A DNA stretch of 64,000 nucleotides from Undaria pinnatifida (taxonomy: Eukaryota; Sar; Phaeophyceae; Laminariales; Alariaceae), in contig JABAKD010000001.1 of the NCBI GenBank assembly GCA_012845835.1, positions 14,447,382 to 14,511,381 on the forward strand. Direction: 5' to 3'. The notes below the pieces were generated by a model. It was not told the DNA's origin. It saw only the letters and a list, made by a program, of their open reading frames with translations, and did no database searches. The position numbers and the translations under genes are program-made. This document shows, piece by piece, positions 21,257 through 32,849 of this stretch; within the stretch, counting starts at the first letter, position 1, and each line of letters begins with the position of its first letter.

Positions 21257-21785
21257 TCAATGACCCCTACCTCGATACCGCATACCACGTTTTTTAACCG
21301 CCATGATCCACAACACTGTCTCTACTCCGAACAACAAAGGAGATTTTGTCGTGGAGCCTTCAGTGGCTCCAAACACCTGGAGGTTGTTAGCTAGACATTG
21401 GACCCAGTTGCGGTTTGGGCGGTCAAGTCCCGGATTCTCCCCATCAGCCATCGTGCCGCACACGACTCAAGTTATTCGCTCGCTGTTCGTTCACAGTACG
21501 CCCCCCGAAAAGAGGAGATGCCTATTGCGAACTGTCGTCACTCGTTCGTTGCGCCTTCTGAAGGATCTTGGAGTATGACATGAGGTGTTCGGTCTCTTGC
21601 CGGCACCGAGCATTAATGATCCGTAGCAGGAGATCGTGATGTGCCGTTCGGAGTGCAGCGAGGTGCTCGTAGTCGAGAGTCCATGCTACACACCCGTACA
21701 GCCGAGTCTCCATCATCTCGGTCTTTAGCGTGAACACCTTCAGGGCGAACGTGATGGTCGCCATGCTGCAGCGTGAGCTTGAACC
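21257..21785 (-). pseudogene. C-terminal LINE remnant
   Basis: Two broken frames match the C-terminal third of the LINE at 48989-51589. MMETRLYGCVAWTL corresponds to [14 protein letters not shown], and VFGATEGSTTKSPLLFGVET corresponds to [20 protein letters not shown]. Stops and a frameshift separate them. It directly abuts the truncated integrase end of the Copia element. Confidence 0.75.
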
Positions 21786-21824
21786 GTTTATATTATTCCC
21801 ACATGCTAGTCACATTCATCGTTT

Positions 21825-22205
21825 TTATCTCTGGCATAATGTCGGTGCTTTCGCGGACAAGATTATTGGCGTATGTGACGAACAGCTGAGCGAGGCAGGG
21901 GCTTGGTCTTGCTGCAGAGAAGGTAGACTGCTGTCCACTTGGTGAACTGGTCGGTGATCTTGCTCACAAATTTGTATCCACCATGAGCCGTCGGTTTGAA
22001 GGGGCCCATGAGATCTCCGTACACGAGCTGAACGGGTGCATTCGACGTGGTTGGCTTTCTTGGGGTGAGCCAGCTGATGCCTTCTCCTTATCGCACATAC
22101 GTCACAGTCCGCAATAGAACAGTCAATTGCGACCCCATTACCGTTCGTTCTGTTTATGAGCTCCAGGCTGCGCTTGTTAAGGTGACCCAGCCGCCAATGC
22201 CACAC
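21825..22205 (-). pseudogene. Copia pre-integrase / integrase zinc domain
   Basis: WHWRLGHLNKRSLELI followed by CDVCAIRRRHQ is the HHCC zinc-binding segment that begins Copia integrases. A frameshift follows at about 22030, after which the correct reading in another frame continues into the first strand of the integrase core. The sequence then stops at the LINE remnant. Confidence 0.7.
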
Positions 22206-23368
22206 TTGAGCATTGCCATTGCATTCATCGCCAGCTCCTTTCCTGCGTATTCATCCGCACTGAGGTCTAGCTTGAAGGAGTAGAGCTCGTCGTTCTTTTC
22301 GCGAAGTGGCACGGTAATTTTGCCCGCCTCCAGCCTGAGTTTGTTGACATTGAAAATTGAAATTATGCCCTCTCTCGCCGCAGTTTTTACCGAGAAAAGA
22401 TTGCTCGAAATACCGGGCACAATGAGGATTGCGATCCGCGCGAGGTGCTGTTCTCCGCAGTCGCCCGTGATGAGGCCTTGTAAGACACTCTCCACTGTGG
22501 CGTCCAGCATAGCTCCTCTAGCCGTAGGAATTGCGCGAGGCGTACGGAGGGAGGTGTAGTCCTGTAAACGATGATTGAGATCGTGGATGATGGTATCACC
22601 GAAGTAGTGGCCTGAGGCTCCACTGTCGACTAGAACAGCAATATGACCGCTCTCGTGCGGTTGGCGCTCGTTCTCGGCCTGTTCTGGCTCCATTAGGGCC
22701 ATACCGTGGAGCGATCCACCCTCACTGTCCGTTTCCCCGTTCATGTAGGAGAAGTCCGACCTTTCCTGAATTCCAAAAGAGATAGCGGGTTTGGCGCGTT
22801 CCTCAAACAGCCATGGACGCGATGCTGACAGCGAGCTTGACGACCACGTTTCTTCATTGTGGTTTTGCTCCGCTGCAATTGCCGCCGTGGGATATACCTC
22901 CGTCGCTGTGAAGGAGATGTAGGGGCGTTCCGGCTGGTCGTCCTGTTCTGGAAGGTCATGAGCGCTGCAATTCCCCTTTATCCGCGAAGGCCCGGTCGCA
23001 GCATTATGAGCGTTGCCGTCAGCCTGTTTGCGCCTCTTGGCGCGGCAGTCAGCGTCGCTATGGGAGATTGTTTTGTGGTATAAGCACCACATGGGACCTC
23101 GCTCGCCTCCACGGTTTCGTTGGTGCTGTTTGCGTGGGTGATTTTGTTGTTCTTCACGCTGCCGCGGCTGCTGTCCATCATTCTTCTGCTGCTGCTTGAC
23201 GCGTAGGAGGCACTTAATTTTGAGGTGACCGACACGACCATTAAAGTGGCATTTGATGTCATTGCGATCGCGGTTCATTGTCTGCACGGCAGAACCACGT
23301 CCCGCGATAGCCCTGGATGGATCAGAACGTGAACGGGCCAGATTATCTGCATAAATGGCCTCCATCAT
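22154..23368 (-). pseudogene. Copia gag C-terminus and aspartic protease frame
   Basis: The longest open part, 404 residues, begins with a gag tail. It then has a zinc knuckle in which the second cysteine is replaced (CHFNGRVGHLKIKC, residues 40-53, instead of C-x2-C-x4-H-x4-C). A second cluster, MWCLYHKTISHSDADC, follows near residue 92. The protease active site is VLVDSGASGHYF near residue 245, with the catalytic DSG intact. GISSNLFSV near residue 320 is the usual end of the protease region. The frame ends just before the pre-integrase domain. Confidence 0.75.
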
Positions 23369-24109
23369 ACGCCGGATATCGGCAAGGCCAGATTCTCCTT
23401 TCTATAGGTGGGCTTGTCGAATGGCCTTATATTCGAGTGGTAGAGCATGCAGGGATATATCCTCATACTGACGATCTGTGGGACCGTCTGGTGGGTTGCA
23501 CGCGTTAAGGCGATCTCGGCAGCTATCCGTGATGTAAAGGTACTCAAATAAGGATCCTGATCTGAACGCATTCGAGTGTTGTTCATTTTGGAATGCTCCG
23601 CTCGAATTGCTTTGCCCGAACTCCCTTTGAATTTCTCACGCAGCGCTGCCCACGTCTGTTGTCCATGTCCTGCTCTATCTTTGACTGTGGTGCCCTCGAA
23701 TCTCCGCACGACGTAGAAGGTTGAGTCGCCCGTCGAAAATAACAACATGCTGAATAAATCCTGGTTAGCGACATCCCATTCCGCACGGGCTGTGGCCTGA
23801 CTGTCGCCGGTCTCCGACGGTCGCTTTTGCCCCTGCAGGATGTAATTATGGCTCTGTTGTAGATGCTGAGACTGGCACGAAGCTTGGAACTCCATTTAAG
23901 AAAGTCGCCCGCCTTTTTGCCGTTGAATTTCGATATTTGTTTCAAGACAACGTGAAGTTTGTTCGTTGTGCCGTCCATGATAATGGGTCCTCCCGTTCGG
24001 CAATGAACGTGAAGGGTTTGTAAATACCTTGCTGCAATCTTTGTGCAGGCTTATCAAAAAGCATACCCCGAGTTTGCAAAGCTCGGCCTGTGCACTCTTG
24101 TACTGACGT

Positions 24110-24360
24110 AGGCTACCTGTGACGTTATGCTACAGCTCGTGAAGCGTGGTCCTCTGACGTGCATTACCTGTGCCGTCTATGCTGCAGCTGGTGGACGCTA
24201 ACTGAGCGCCCCGAAACTGTTCTCCACCCGTGTTCCAATGATGTGCACTACCTGTGCCGTCGATGCTGCAGCCCGTGCAGGTGCAACTGAACGTCTCGAG
24301 TCCCCTCTCGACCCGTGTTCGAATATCGGACGCGCACTACCTGTGGTGTCGGCGCTGCAG
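24110..24360. repeat. Three diverged ~100 bp tandem units
   Basis: Each has gcactacctgtgccgtcgatgctgcagc or a variant (near 24160, 24245 and 24330), followed by ggtgcaggt-like sequence and ctgttctccacccgtgttc in two units. They lie just upstream of the Copia gag in its reading direction, so they could be part of its leader or LTR, which I could not delimit. Confidence 0.55.
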
Positions 24361-26250
24361 TTGGTGCAGGCTCAAACGGACGTAATGCAATCTGCGACGC
24401 CTCAAGAAGTACGGTAATGACGCCGCACTACTCAACCAGTGCAAGAAAAGCAAACACAACGTACAATGCCCCGATAGCGATATCGGCACGTATATATGAT
24501 GCCGTCCTTCCTAACAGCAGTACACGACCGAGACGGACTCCGCCACTAGTGCAAAGTATCTTGAATCTAGATGATCATTCTCATCCAAGCCGCTGCTGAA
24601 AATCTTGACTCGACTCTCGACTTACTTTTTCAAACTTCCAGAGTTGACAGTCCCGTGTTTGTTGATAGTCCCGTGGCTGCTCCAGATGGGAGGTCCCTCG
24701 AAGACCTCTCCTCGGAGACTCCTGCGATGCGATGCCGCGCTGCAAACGATGGCTCTATAACCTATGGCGTATGTGACGATACGACATGGCGTGATCACAG
24801 AGGCTGGCGCTGGCAGCACTTAAGCTGACCGAACGAGCGTGCAAGATGCACGAGGCAGGAATATATTGACGTGTTAACGGGCGCTTTCGGCCAACAAAAA
24901 ACCCCCGGAGAATAATGGCCTGCTGTGTCCAGAGTTCAGGGAACACTGAAAATTGACGAGGAAGAATAGAAGGCTGAGAGAAAAGTGAGGAGAGAAAGGG
25001 GTGGGGCCACCCGCATCATTCGCCTCATCGTCCAGATCACTACTCTTAGAAGCCTCTGACTTCGAGAACTTGACTACCTGGTACGATACGATCTTCTTGA
25101 ACAAAAATAGTCTACAGCAGTAGTCGAACATGTGGTAATACCGCCGCTTTTCTAGAGCATTTCCTCTAAGAAAGTTCCGCTTCAACTGTAACGTTCGTAT
25201 GTTACTTTTTTTCTACAGACGTTCGGCTACGACTACCAGCACAGCAATGAACCCACCAACGATACTGAACATTACCTCAATAGGTGAAAGTCTAAACACC
25301 TATCTTCAACAAAGATCTCTCACGTTCTAAACCGACTTTGACTGTATATACCCCTGCCAGCTGCTTGAGTGGTGAGCGGTGAAGTCCGGGGTACCTGGTG
25401 CAGCTGCGCAGCAGCCTGGCCTAGGTCTTCTTCTCGGACACAGTGATACGTTGAGCTTCGATAACAACCATAATACCGGCCATATGTTAGCAAGTGTTTC
25501 GCCCGATTCAGAGACAATGCTGTAGCTGAATCTCCAATGTGTACGATGCCCCATACCGTCCTATATAGGGATGCTAACGGCTACGCGTTTCCCCTCAAAC
25601 TGCCCTCCTGAAGCTGCACCAATATTTTCCATTGGTGGGTACGGTATTTCTTTTTCCACGTATTGGCAAGTATGCTGTGAAAGCTTGGGCTGAATTCGGG
25701 GCGAGGTCGAGGTTCAGTAGTGAGGTCGGAACGGAGCATGGTCCAACCGTTTTCTACTTCGGCGTGCCGTAAATGCGTTCATAAGGCGCTAATGGTGGAG
25801 CCAAGCTTAGGCGATTTCTTTCCAAAGAGGTTTGTTGATTAGACAGTTGTGGAAAAGCCCCACCTAACGTTCACGACTGCGCACCCTGCCCCGTAGCAGC
25901 ATGCCACCCTTGTCTATAGCAAACTACTCGCTTCCTGCCTTCCAACCAATGTTCAAGGCGTGGATGACCACTCAGCCCAGGGCCCCTGATTCACTGGGTG
26001 CGATGTTCTACACCATCACGAACATACGTTATATCCGCCGCAAGATCGGTACCCATCCGCCTAGAAAGCCCGGAGATGGAACCGGGATGTTATCTGATGA
26101 CCACAAGCACGCACTACGGCAGGGGTAACACCATTTTCTTCCAACAGCTCAGCCTATACCGACTTTGAGAACATGGAAGTGCACTCCGATGAACAACCTC
26201 ACGTCGTAGGTTTAACGTCGAACGCTATTGCCAAACACAATGATGCCAGG
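24360..26250. other. No supported gene
   Basis: The frames are short and without recognised motifs. The sequence is neither strongly biased nor clearly repetitive. Confidence 0.35.
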
Positions 26251-26254
26251 TAGT

Positions 26255-26330
26255 TCCTCAGTTGGGGAGCCCCGTCGTCAGAAACAGCTCTGGCCCAGAA
26301 ATGATACCGTTATCGTAGCACGCGTTCGCA
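26255..26330. mobile_element. Element A fragment (right half)
   Basis: ggggagccccgtcgtcagaa followed by gataccgttatcgtagcacg matches the right end of elements A3 and A4. The left half is missing. Confidence 0.55.
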
Positions 26331-26339
26331 GACTTTCGT

Positions 26340-26690
26340 AATCCACCTTTTCTCCTCAGGGGTTTTTGTGGAGGCCACGCTGGTTGTTGTCGGCGAGGCG
26401 TCCCTCCGGTTCGGTGGGGTACTTATCAACTTTGAATGGTACTTTTGAGTTTATCACCTCTCGCAGGGTTGCACACTTGGTCCAAAGACGCACGCGTCTG
26501 GGTCTCGGAATTTAACGCGTAGGAGTCTTCGCGCATCCTCCCGCGCGTCCCATGCTATTTTGAGCTTTGAAAGCGGCCGATACTTTTGTAGTTTTGTCCC
26601 ATTCGTGGTTGAGGTGTTGACTTGGTGTGGGTGGCAACCTCTGGCCCTCGTGCGTCCCCAATGTTTTTGATGAAGGACTCAGCCATCTCA
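26340..26690 (-). pseudogene. LINE fragment, endonuclease-RT linker region
   Basis: cgcatcctcccgcgcgtccc, then gctttgaaagcggccgatac, follow the order of 51260-51310 in the intact LINE (cgcatcctccctcgctgtcc, tctgaaagcggccgaag). The later ggactcagccatctc parallels aaaactcaaccatgcc. It has the same orientation (-) as the intact LINE and is heavily decayed. Confidence 0.6.
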
Positions 26691-27289
26691 GAAATGCTGT
26701 ACCGGCTGCGTGGGTCGGTTAGGAGGGTTGGGAGTTATTTTTGCAGCTGCTTCGCTTCTTGCAGCCTCTGCCGGATCTAGTACCTTAACCGTGGAATACT
26801 CCACACGTTCAACAACACAAGCAGCCGTAGTTATCGAAAGCTGGTATGCTGGATCCTAATTCGACAAGCACATCCACCTCGAGAACATGTTGTTTAGGTT
26901 TAACAGCTCCCGCTCCCGGTCAAGGCAGGTATCGAATCCGTTTTGAGCCCGTGCTTCGATAGGGTTGCATCTTAGAGCCCAAAAATTTCTTGCTGGCGGA
27001 GCACCTCAAGTGAGAAGCTCCCCAACTTGTTCGGATGCAATGTGTGTTTTACCAAAAAAAGTGTCCGTTAGACAACCAGTCCTTGGAACATGTTTCGGGA
27101 GTTGCTTACAAACTTACTTACGAACGGTTGTTGAGTGAGCTTTAGATCTCTTACAGAGAGAATCCCTGAAAAGCTTGGTGTTACCCCTACCGTGACACGC
27201 ATGTTCGGCAGGGTACTCCTCGCAACAAATATGTAGTTCTTCGTCTGTCACATACAACAAGGTCGCCGAAGGTGTCCGAGTTGTCTTCA

Positions 27290-27490
27290 ACCTGGCTGCA
27301 TCTCTGGGAGTATGACTATGTGACTACCCCCCCTCGCGTTCCATGATATTTGAAGGCAACTGAACTTCTCCACACTCGCACCACTCACCATTCCGGTGGC
27401 GACGTGGCGGGGCTGGCGCTTAAATCTCAGTTGCATCGACAAGAATTTTGTGTAGGAACTCAGCCATTTCCCAGGGATACGTTATTCGGT
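27290..27490 (-). pseudogene. Second LINE fragment of the same region
   Basis: ctcgcaccactcaccattcc, then ggtggcgacgtggcggggct, matches 51320-51350 of the intact LINE (ctcgcaccaaccatgccggc, ggtggcgacgtggtggaggt). aggaactcagccatttcc parallels the next block. It covers the same LINE segment as the fragment 0.9 kb to the left, so the two are separate insertions or a duplication. Confidence 0.6.
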
Positions 27491-27538
27491 TGCACGAATT
27501 GATCGGGAAGGTTGAGGTGCTACCTCTTCTTGAAGAGC

Positions 27539-27773
27539 CATCCCACGGTAGGCATGCACCAGAACATCCCTGAGCTCCTCACATGAAGAACTCAATATTT
27601 CACTTCAAAAATAGTTCGAGGCATTCGTTCGCACAACCCGACCGAACTGCTATGCCTTCGTAAAAAAAAATGTACTCGTGAAATTACTTCATTAACCGGC
27701 GGTTCCTCACATGAGGAGCTCAATCGACCGGGGACGTTTACGCCCAAAAACTGCAACCTCTACCGTGGGATGA
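27539..27773. mobile_element. Inverted-repeat element B2
   Basis: The ends catcccacggtaggcatgca and tgcaacctctaccgtgggatg are inverted repeats. The interior contains the direct repeat ctcacatgargarctcaat twice (at 27578 and 27706) and resembles B1 at 43005. It is 235 bp with no gene. Confidence 0.7.
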
Positions 27774-28229
27774 CTCTGAAATCTCCCTCGGGTCTGAACC
27801 GCTGCCTGTAGAGCTGCCGGGTGGTTTTAGCTCGAGTGCGTTGGGTGATAAAACAATGACTGAGAATAATCCTCGCATTCAAGAATCGTTGTCCCAGATG
27901 TGCGCAAGGGTCCTTGTCTCTGGCCGTTTTGCACCCGAGTTATATTCGTGCGACCGGCAAAAAATATTACTGACGATGCTCGTACGTTTGCTGCAGTGCG
28001 CCGAACTTTTAGACGCATACGTCACCTGCTTCGGGCCATTTGTCCGTTGATTGAGTTGCCTGCTTTCGCCTGCTGTTAGCCAGAAGCAAGCGTGCTTGGG
28101 CTGTAGGGCTATTCCTATCGGCCACTCCAGACATTTGATACAAGTTGTTTCTGTACACATACGAGTCTAGGTTGTTGCAGGAGTCGTAGAATACATAGCA
28201 CCACACTCCTAGCAGGCGGTACGAATGCC

Positions 28230-29480
28230 GGCGGAGGATAGTGGATACGCACGGTCAGTTGATTACCCACCAGCCAATGCCTGCTTTAACTCGGTTTCCT
28301 GTTATGTTTTTTTACCCCGAGCTACCCTGGAGAAAATGAGCACTCTTGAACTAAACGTAATTCCGTATTCGATTTGCTTCAATTGCATTCTTGCGCTCAG
28401 TTGCCTTAGCGTTCTCGTTTTCGTATCCCGATTGCTGTTGGCGCATCACAAGTACTTGCCCGATTCCGAACTTTTGTTTTCAAGTATATAACGTACGTTT
28501 TTCTCTACTTTTGCAAAATACCTTTATACGCCATCGCGAGGTGTATGGCTGGTCTATGGCGGCAGTTTTCTTGTGATCCCAGTAGCCGCATCTTCGATCC
28601 CCTCTCTGACTTTTGGATGATGTTGTTGTCATCGTTTGATCGTGTGATCTACACCGACGACTAGTCAGGATTGGCTAATGATTGGAGTTGCATACGGTAT
28701 GCGGAGTTACATATACAATCTATGTTGTTCTAGGATTTGGCGAATACGTTACGTCATGCTTCTAGCACGCAGCAAAGAATACCGGATAATAGTTGATGCT
28801 CAAATGGTCCTGCCATCACGATCAGCTCACGTCTTGTTTCGTCAACGTTGCGCCTCGTTTTCCTGTGGTGTTTAGCCTTAAGCTGCCCTATGGAGATAGA
28901 CGAGAAGACAAGGGAGTAAACGTAATTCAATATTTTTATTGCTCTTTGCATTGTTGGGCTCAGTAGCTTTGACCTTCTTTTCTTAACCCGATTGCTGTTG
29001 ACGTATTGCGAGTACATACCCCACCGAGGCTTCCGACTTAAGCTCCGCGACGTTTTCTTTTCTTACAACATGTGCCTTGATCCTCATGATGAACTTTGAC
29101 GTGAAAAAATGACCTGAGTTTCGTTTTTATCGAATGCCCCCTTCTTCGATCCCCTTTGCGATTTCTGGATGGGATTGTTGCCATCCTTTGATCGTCGTGC
29201 GATCTAAAGTTTCGACTGTTCAGGGTGGGCCAATGTTATGGATTGGCATACGGCATGTGATGCTATATATCTAGGCTGTTCCAGTGCCTGTAGCATACGC
29301 GATGTCACGCTTCCGACAGACGACACGTACGAATGCCAGAACATAGGGGATGATCTAGAGGTATTGAGATACCATCATCCTCACTGCAATATTAGCTTTC
29401 TCCATCGTTTGAGCCTAGTTTCCTGTGATGTTTGACCTTGAGCTGCTTTGGAGAAAAATAGGGCATCTTGACGTAAATTA
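28230..29480. repeat. Tandem repeat with ~562 bp period
   Basis: Landmarks recur: gtttcctgttatgttt, gttttcctgtggtgttt and gtttcctgtgatgttt at about 28294, 28857 and 29418. cttcgatcccctctctgact and cttcgatcccctttgcgatt lie at 28592 and 29150, and cccgattgctgttg at 28429 and 28986. So there are two full units and part of a third. Frames inside are short. Confidence 0.75.
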
Positions 29481-30640
29481 AGAACGAGAGATAAGCCACT
29501 CAACACTAATATCCCTGCGTTTTATCGGGACATCGATCGCATGGCGGGCTCGCCAATTGCGACGCGTGCCATGACGCTGATCGAGCACGAACTGAGTACT
29601 ATTATACAGCCCAAGGTCGAGGGCTCAACGCATAACTTACCAAGATGAGTTTCGAACACGTCTCGACTTTGCAGCTGACGAAAATTGCTTGAGCTTAAAT
29701 CCCAATCCTAACCCAGACCGCCTGAGAAACTTCCCAAAAGAAAGATATACCGAGGAGTTGTTGGTGTGGATGATCAGGCATCTCTCCGAATCACCATGTT
29801 GTACGTGGTATGTCAAATGAATTACTACTTGCTGCACGAGCCACTCATATTCTCTCCAATCATGACGACATGGAGCACAGTTTCTTCACATCGTCTCTCC
29901 CAAACGAATATCTGGTAGTTAGTTGCATGGTTAGCACTCCCCCTATATGTCTATGGTAATTTAACTACGAACGTTCTCCTTCCATTTAAATCATACCATG
30001 TGCAGGTGTGCTGGACCCACACCTGGTCGACACTACACCTACTCTCTCCTTGTTCTCTGTACATGCGTCCCGATTTCTACACCGTCCTTTCTGTCGGGAT
30101 TACCGCAGAGGCAACTCCGTTGTCCGTACGACGGAACCATTCGGCCAATTGCTGGTGGATCTCGTTTGCGACGAGAAAAAATGGTTATAATCTTTGACAG
30201 TTCGCGGGTGAAGAGCTGTGCTACGGCAAAGAAAATATTCGTAATTGACGACAACTAGCCGTGGTTTGGTGGACATTCCATACTGGGTATTGTACTGGGG
30301 CACGCACAAACCCACCCCTCCCGGGAAAGTTCACTCCGGGGAAAAGAGATTGCTTGAGGGCTGAACGGCGGAAGAAATAGACACGGACTTGGGCGAGGTG
30401 CCGGCAAGCGCTATGTATTAGACATTGTGTCGACAGTCGGAAGGTAGCGGGCCGAACTTGCTTGACAATGTTGTTGGAATGTACATAATCGTCATGATAT
30501 TCGTGCTGAGATCATCACCCGCGTGGCATGTTTGCAGGTTTGTTGCGAGATATGGATACACACCCAGAGCAAGGCTACGGAAGGGGATATCTCCCCGTTT
30601 TTCACCACCTGGTCTGAGCCACGCGTACGAGTGACTCTGT
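29480..30640. other. No supported gene
   Basis: The frames are short and overlapping, notably on both strands at 29998-30315. No motif, repeat or RNA gene was recognised. Confidence 0.35.
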
Positions 30641-30648
30641 ACCTCACT

Positions 30649-30839
30649 GACCAAAAGACGTTAGGTGGTCAGATGGGCGCAACGTAGCTGACCATCCCAT
30701 TAAGGATTCATATCGAGAAATTGAAACAGAACGAAAGCCCATGACCGCAAGGAATGGGGGGATCACTCGCACGAGTGACCCCGAGCCACTGCAAAAAAAA
30801 ACTTCCAAACAGCATAACCCCCCTACCATAGCTTTGGTC
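30649..30839. mobile_element. Inverted-repeat element C2
   Basis: The right end cccccctaccatagctttggtc matches the terminus of C1. The left end keeps gaccaaaagacg. The internal block gggatcactcgcacgagtga is shared with C1 (ggggtcactcgcgcgagtaa). It is shorter and more diverged than C1, and its target duplication is not preserved. Confidence 0.65.
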
Positions 30840-30849
30840 ACCATGTCAA

Positions 30850-32070
30850 CAACACTCTACCCTCAGTCTCTCGATCTGGTTCCGGAATGCAAATATTGAA
30901 ACTATTTCGAAATGGAGTGCACTCTCCACACTTGATAGCAACAGCAACAAAACGTTGGCACCAGTATTATTATCTGCTTATTGTGAACTGAGCTACCTGC
31001 TCGTATATACATTATTATTTACGGCAACAAGCAGTGATTGATGGCGTGATTTTGTTGTGTGTATGAGGTATTCGAGAAGAGTCCTACCGGCGTGGTGCAC
31101 TTCTTGCGGAAGCTTCGAAGTTGGCGCTCCGTTTTTTAGGGGGGGGGGCTTGGCTCTCCATCCCTCTTCGAAAATTCTGAACATCCCCACCGGTTCGATG
31201 ATCTTGCGGTTGAAGTTGAGGAGGAGGTGGCAGTTCCTGTCGAGCGTCACCCGAAGGCACGGCAGCAGTAGTAGTAGCAGCAACAAGTGGAAGACGAGGA
31301 GGGGGAGGGAGAGGCGCAGCAACCGCAGCATCCGCCGCCTCGAATACCCTTGCGCTTTGTCTGCCGCTGGGAGACGATTTGTGCTGAGCAACGATGAAAC
31401 ACACGTACGAAAACGGTTCGGGATGAGAGAGAGATCATTAGATTGCGTTGGCACTATTGTTGTTGTTGCATTGCAGCGGTGCTCGCGAATATCACCTGCT
31501 ACCGAATAGAACGGAAGAACCTCCCCACCACACACATGATCCCACTCGGTGACACATAATTTTGGTTTGGTTTTCGAATATCATTTTATCGCCGGGGTAC
31601 GTGGCATACCACACCTCCTGCGAAGGTGCGCCTGAAACCCGCATAATTCTCCAAGATACAAGCGCTCCGCACGGGCGCCGGCAATCGTCGGCGCCCATGT
31701 TTCGAATAAGACAGGGCAGCACTTCGATGCAATAAGTTGTAGCTGTCCGATTCGACGCTGAAGTTTACAGTAATGCCACGAGTTTAATACGAAAATGATA
31801 TTCTGAAGGTCATAATTTGACAGAACAGAAGCGTCATACCAGTATGAAACAAAGAAAACAAGCATAGGCGAAGCGCATTGTTGTTAAATGCGCCGTCAAG
31901 TAAAAGTTAGCGCATATCAAACAAAACTGAGTGCATACATGCAAAAAAGAGTATTGAGAACCTTCTTCGCTTCTAGGCGAAATAAAGGAGGACTTGGCAT
32001 GATGGATATAAAGCCAGTGCACGGGATGGTTTAAATTATAATTCACGGAGGGAAACAAGAAGGCGCCGTT
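30850..32070. other. No supported gene
   Basis: Opposed frames at 30993-31535 overlap a short CAG/TAG run at 31260-31290 and Leu/Pro-rich translations, which suggests composition rather than coding. No other feature was recognised. Confidence 0.35.
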
Positions 32071-32073
32071 GAT

Positions 32074-32575
32074 GGTGCCATGGATAACCCCTCCGGGTGT
32101 ACTTCCAGGTTACGAAGAATTCACTTACGAAGAAGCAGTATCACGAATAAGGCCGCGATACTGAATTCCCTCAATCCAATATATACTTTCGATGCACGCA
32201 TAACTTGTACTACTGAAAACACACAAAACGGAAAAAGAGGCATACTCCAGATATCAATACTGCCCAACACAAGGCAAACAAAATAATCCGCACATTAGTA
32301 TTAAATCAGACCCATTAATCGTCACAAACAGTCCCCCGACTCGGCGCGAGATACGATAGCCCCCCCGGGTTTATTTCCACAACATACGAAGACCTCACTC
32401 ACAGAGAAGCACTAAGGGAATATAGAGGCGACAATGAATGTCCTCAACCCGCGTTGTACTTTCCATGTACGCAGAACTTACGCTAGAGAAAAGGTGCCAA
32501 AACGGAAAAAGAAGGATCATCCAGACATCAATACTGCCTTAAACAAGGCAAACAAAATAGTTGGAAAAAACAAAA
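32074..32575. repeat. Tandem duplication, ~276 bp unit
   Basis: The two copies share cctccgggtgtacttccagg / ccccgggtttatttccacaa, acgaagaattcac / acgaagacctcac, aaacggaaaaagaggcat / aaacggaaaaagaaggat, and caatactgcc with aaggcaaacaaaata. Between them is cccgactcggcgcgagatac, also seen at 38050, so part of the unit is dispersed. Confidence 0.7.
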
Positions 32576-32849
32576 AACGGGCAGCGACGACAAAAAATCG
32601 GGGGGGGGCAAGCGAGCCGTCCCCGGGAGGGCGATTTCCACGCTCCCCCCTCGCCGACATGGGGCACCGACGCCCGTTCTTTCGCCGGCACGTCGTAGTG
32701 CTGCTGTGCGGATAGGACGCGACGGAACCGCGAGGCCGCCGGAGGTCGAGTAGAACTCGGGAGTCGCAGCTTTTTTGGGGGGGGGTTATAACCAAGATTT
32801 TTTCAAAGATCCAAGTAAACGTCACAACCACGACGTTAAGCGTATTATT

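Larger units (their letters stand above)
21825..23978 (-). mobile_element. Truncated Copia-type retrotransposon (gag-protease-integrase)
   Basis: In transcript order there is a gag start (KISKFNGKK-like region at about 23930), a gag body in a shifted frame (WDVANQDLFSMLLFSTG), two Cys/His clusters, an aspartic protease motif and an integrase zinc-binding segment. Everything after the start of the integrase core is missing. At least three frame changes are needed (near 23840, 23430 and 22190; the integrase part changes again near 22030), so it cannot be active. It is an old genomic retroelement copy of the host. No flanking LTRs were recognised. Confidence 0.8.
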
